Assembly: GCA_030622585.1 (NCBI GenBank) | Contig: JAUXFZ010000102.1 | Span: 1 to 7,731 of the forward strand | Reading direction: 5' to 3' | DNA from: Myxococcales bacterium | Lineage (GTDB): Bacteria; Myxococcota_A; Polyangia; Polyangiales; Houyiibacteriaceae | DNA: 7,731 nt | Shown: positions 6,842 to 7,731 of the stretch, piece by piece | How the letters are laid out: every line of letters starts with the position of its first letter | How positions within the stretch are numbered: position 1 is the stretch's first letter | Notes under the pieces: model-generated | What the model was told of the DNA's origin: nothing | What the model saw: only the letters and a program-made list of their open reading frames with translations | The model's database searches: none | Position numbers and translations under genes: made by a program

Positions 6842-7731
6842 CGACTGCTCCCCATGACCGCATCCTGGTACCACAGCCAGAACTCTCGAACCCCCTGCTC
6901 TACGGTGATCGTGGGCGCGTAGTCGAGGAGCTCTTTTGCACGGTTGATGTTGGCGTAGGTGTACTCCATGTCTGCGGGCGGCATGGGCCTGTCGATCAGG
7001 CTGGATGCCTTGCCTGCCTGTCCCTCGATCAGCCGAACGAAATCGGCCAGTAGCGTGGGGTTGCCGCGCCCAAGATTGATCACCTCGTACCCGAGGGGCC
7101 GATCCGCCGCGGCGAGCAGACCCTGCACGATGTCGTCCACGTACGTCCAGTCCCGGTGCATCTGCCCGCCGTTGTACACAGGGACTTCTTTGCCGTGAAA
7201 AATGTTGTCCAGCACCAAGTAGGCCATCATGTCCGGCCGGCCGCGCTTGCCATAGACGGTGAAGAAGCGCAGCGCTGTAAAATTTTGCCCGAAGAGGTGG
7301 AAGTACGAATGACCGAGGAGCTCGGCAGCCCGCTTGCTGGCCGGGTATGGAGCGAGGGGGCGGTCGGCGCTGTCGGTCTCGATGAACGGGATCACTGTCG
7401 TCCGGCCGTACACCGAGGAGGTCGACGCGAAGACGAACGGCGGCTGGCCATGCCGCTGCGCTGCCTGAAGGAGTGTGAGTGTGCCCCCGAGGTTTACGTC
7501 GAAGTAGAGCTTCGGGTCCTCGATAGAGGCACGGACGCCCGCCATCGCAGCGAGGTGGATGATCGCGTCGAAATCGTGCTCCGCGAACACGCTCTCCATC
7601 GCGTCCTCGTCTCGGATGTCCTTGGTGTGGAAGATGAATTTCTCCGGGTCCGGAGCTGTGGCACGGACCTCCTGCAAGTTCGCGTGCTTGCGAGCCGGGT
7701 CGTAGTAGTCGTTGAGGTTGTCGACCCCAAC
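6838..7731 (-). CDS. UDP-glucuronate 4-epimerase-like SDR, N-terminus cut by the window edge
   Basis: The frame is open to the last base of the window and gives 297 residues of an extended SDR epimerase. The first visible residues, VGVDNLNDYYDP, are the hallmark after the first Rossmann strand of UDP-glucuronate 4-epimerases (CapI/LspL group). About 25-30 residues, including the GxxGxxG motif, therefore lie outside. HLAAMAGVRAS, STSSVYG and the catalytic Tyr129/Lys133 in YPASK follow, then YGKRGRPDM and RDWTYVDDIV. The expected reaction is UDP-GlcA to UDP-GalA; UDP-GlcNAc(A) epimerisation is an alternative. A TTG at 7677 is not the start because conserved sequence continues upstream of it. 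The stop overlaps the dehydratase start by 4 nt. This is the most upstream visible gene of the minus-strand operon, whose promoter must lie beyond 7731. Confidence 0.88.
   Translation of the reverse strand, partial: VGVDNLNDYYDPARKHANLQEVRATAPDPEKFIFHTKDIRDEDAMESVFAEHDFDAIIHLAAMAGVRASIEDPKLYFDVNLGGTLTLLQAAQRHGQPPFVFASTSSVYGRTTVIPFIETDSADRPLAPYPASKRAAELLGHSYFHLFGQNFTALRFFTVYGKRGRPDMMAYLVLDNIFHGKEVPVYNGGQMHRDWTYVDDIVQGLLAAADRPLGYEVINLGRGNPTLLADFVRLIEGQAGKASSLIDRPMPPADMEYTYANINRAKELLDYAPTITVEQGVREFWLWYQDAVMGSSR
6849..6854 (-). promoter_or_regulatory. Ribosome binding site of the dehydratase gene
   Basis: On the minus strand GGGGAG lies just upstream of the tandem ATGATG at 6841-6836, within the last codons of the preceding epimerase gene. 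It favours 6841 or 6838 over the upstream in-frame GTG at 6874. Confidence 0.55.

Noticed and set aside
6842..6874. GTG start at 6874 for the dehydratase, adding 11 residues
   Set aside because: It would overlap the upstream gene by 37 nt, and the ATG at 6841 has GGGGAG at good spacing and a tidy 4-nt overlap.
1..7731. Search for a CRISPR array, insertion sequence, tRNA/rRNA, toxin-antitoxin or defence genes
   Set aside because: No repeat-spacer pattern, transposase, terminal repeats or RNA-gene signature was seen. All coding space is filled by polysaccharide genes.

Overview
The window carries part of a surface-polysaccharide locus from a Gram-negative bacterium. It is GC-rich, roughly 60% by eye. 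Signal peptides, an outer-membrane beta-barrel and a Wza-like export protein imply two membranes. The short Wza-like protein paired with a beta-barrel resembles the arrangement described in myxobacteria, so Myxococcota or another deltaproteobacterial lineage is a reasonable but unproven guess.

Left part (1-2682, plus strand): a near-consensus sigma70-type promoter (TTGACA-N16-TATAAT, 79-106), whose -10 box sits inside a small inverted repeat, precedes three genes read rightward. They are an unrecognised 199-aa secreted protein with four cysteines (131-730), a 442-aa outer-membrane beta-barrel (773-2101), and a 202-aa short polysaccharide-export (OPX/Wza-like) protein (2074-2682). The last two overlap by 28 nt. 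Together they look like an outer-membrane export module in which a porin replaces the helical channel of classical Wza.

Right part (2689-7731, minus strand): four genes read leftward with 1-4 nt overlaps. In transcription order they are a UDP-glucuronate 4-epimerase-like SDR cut by the window edge (7731-6838), a WbpM/CapD-type membrane UDP-HexNAc 4,6-dehydratase (6841-4904), a GalE/WbpP-like epimerase (4907-3966) and a WbpO/TviB-type UDP-HexNAc 6-dehydrogenase (3966-2689). This is a nucleotide-sugar supply operon. It should yield UDP-hexosaminuronic acids, a 4-keto-6-deoxy-HexNAc intermediate and perhaps UDP-GalA, all plausible precursors of an acidic, deoxyamino-sugar-containing polymer.

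The two operons converge with only 6 nt between their stop codons and no recognisable intrinsic terminator. No glycosyltransferase, Wzx, Wzy or Wzc is visible, so the polymerisation machinery must lie outside. The individual enzymes are ordinary. The least explained parts are the four-cysteine leader protein, the beta-barrel/OPX overlap and the promoter architecture. No RNA gene, mobile element or CRISPR array was seen, and no gene-free stretch exceeds 300 bases.
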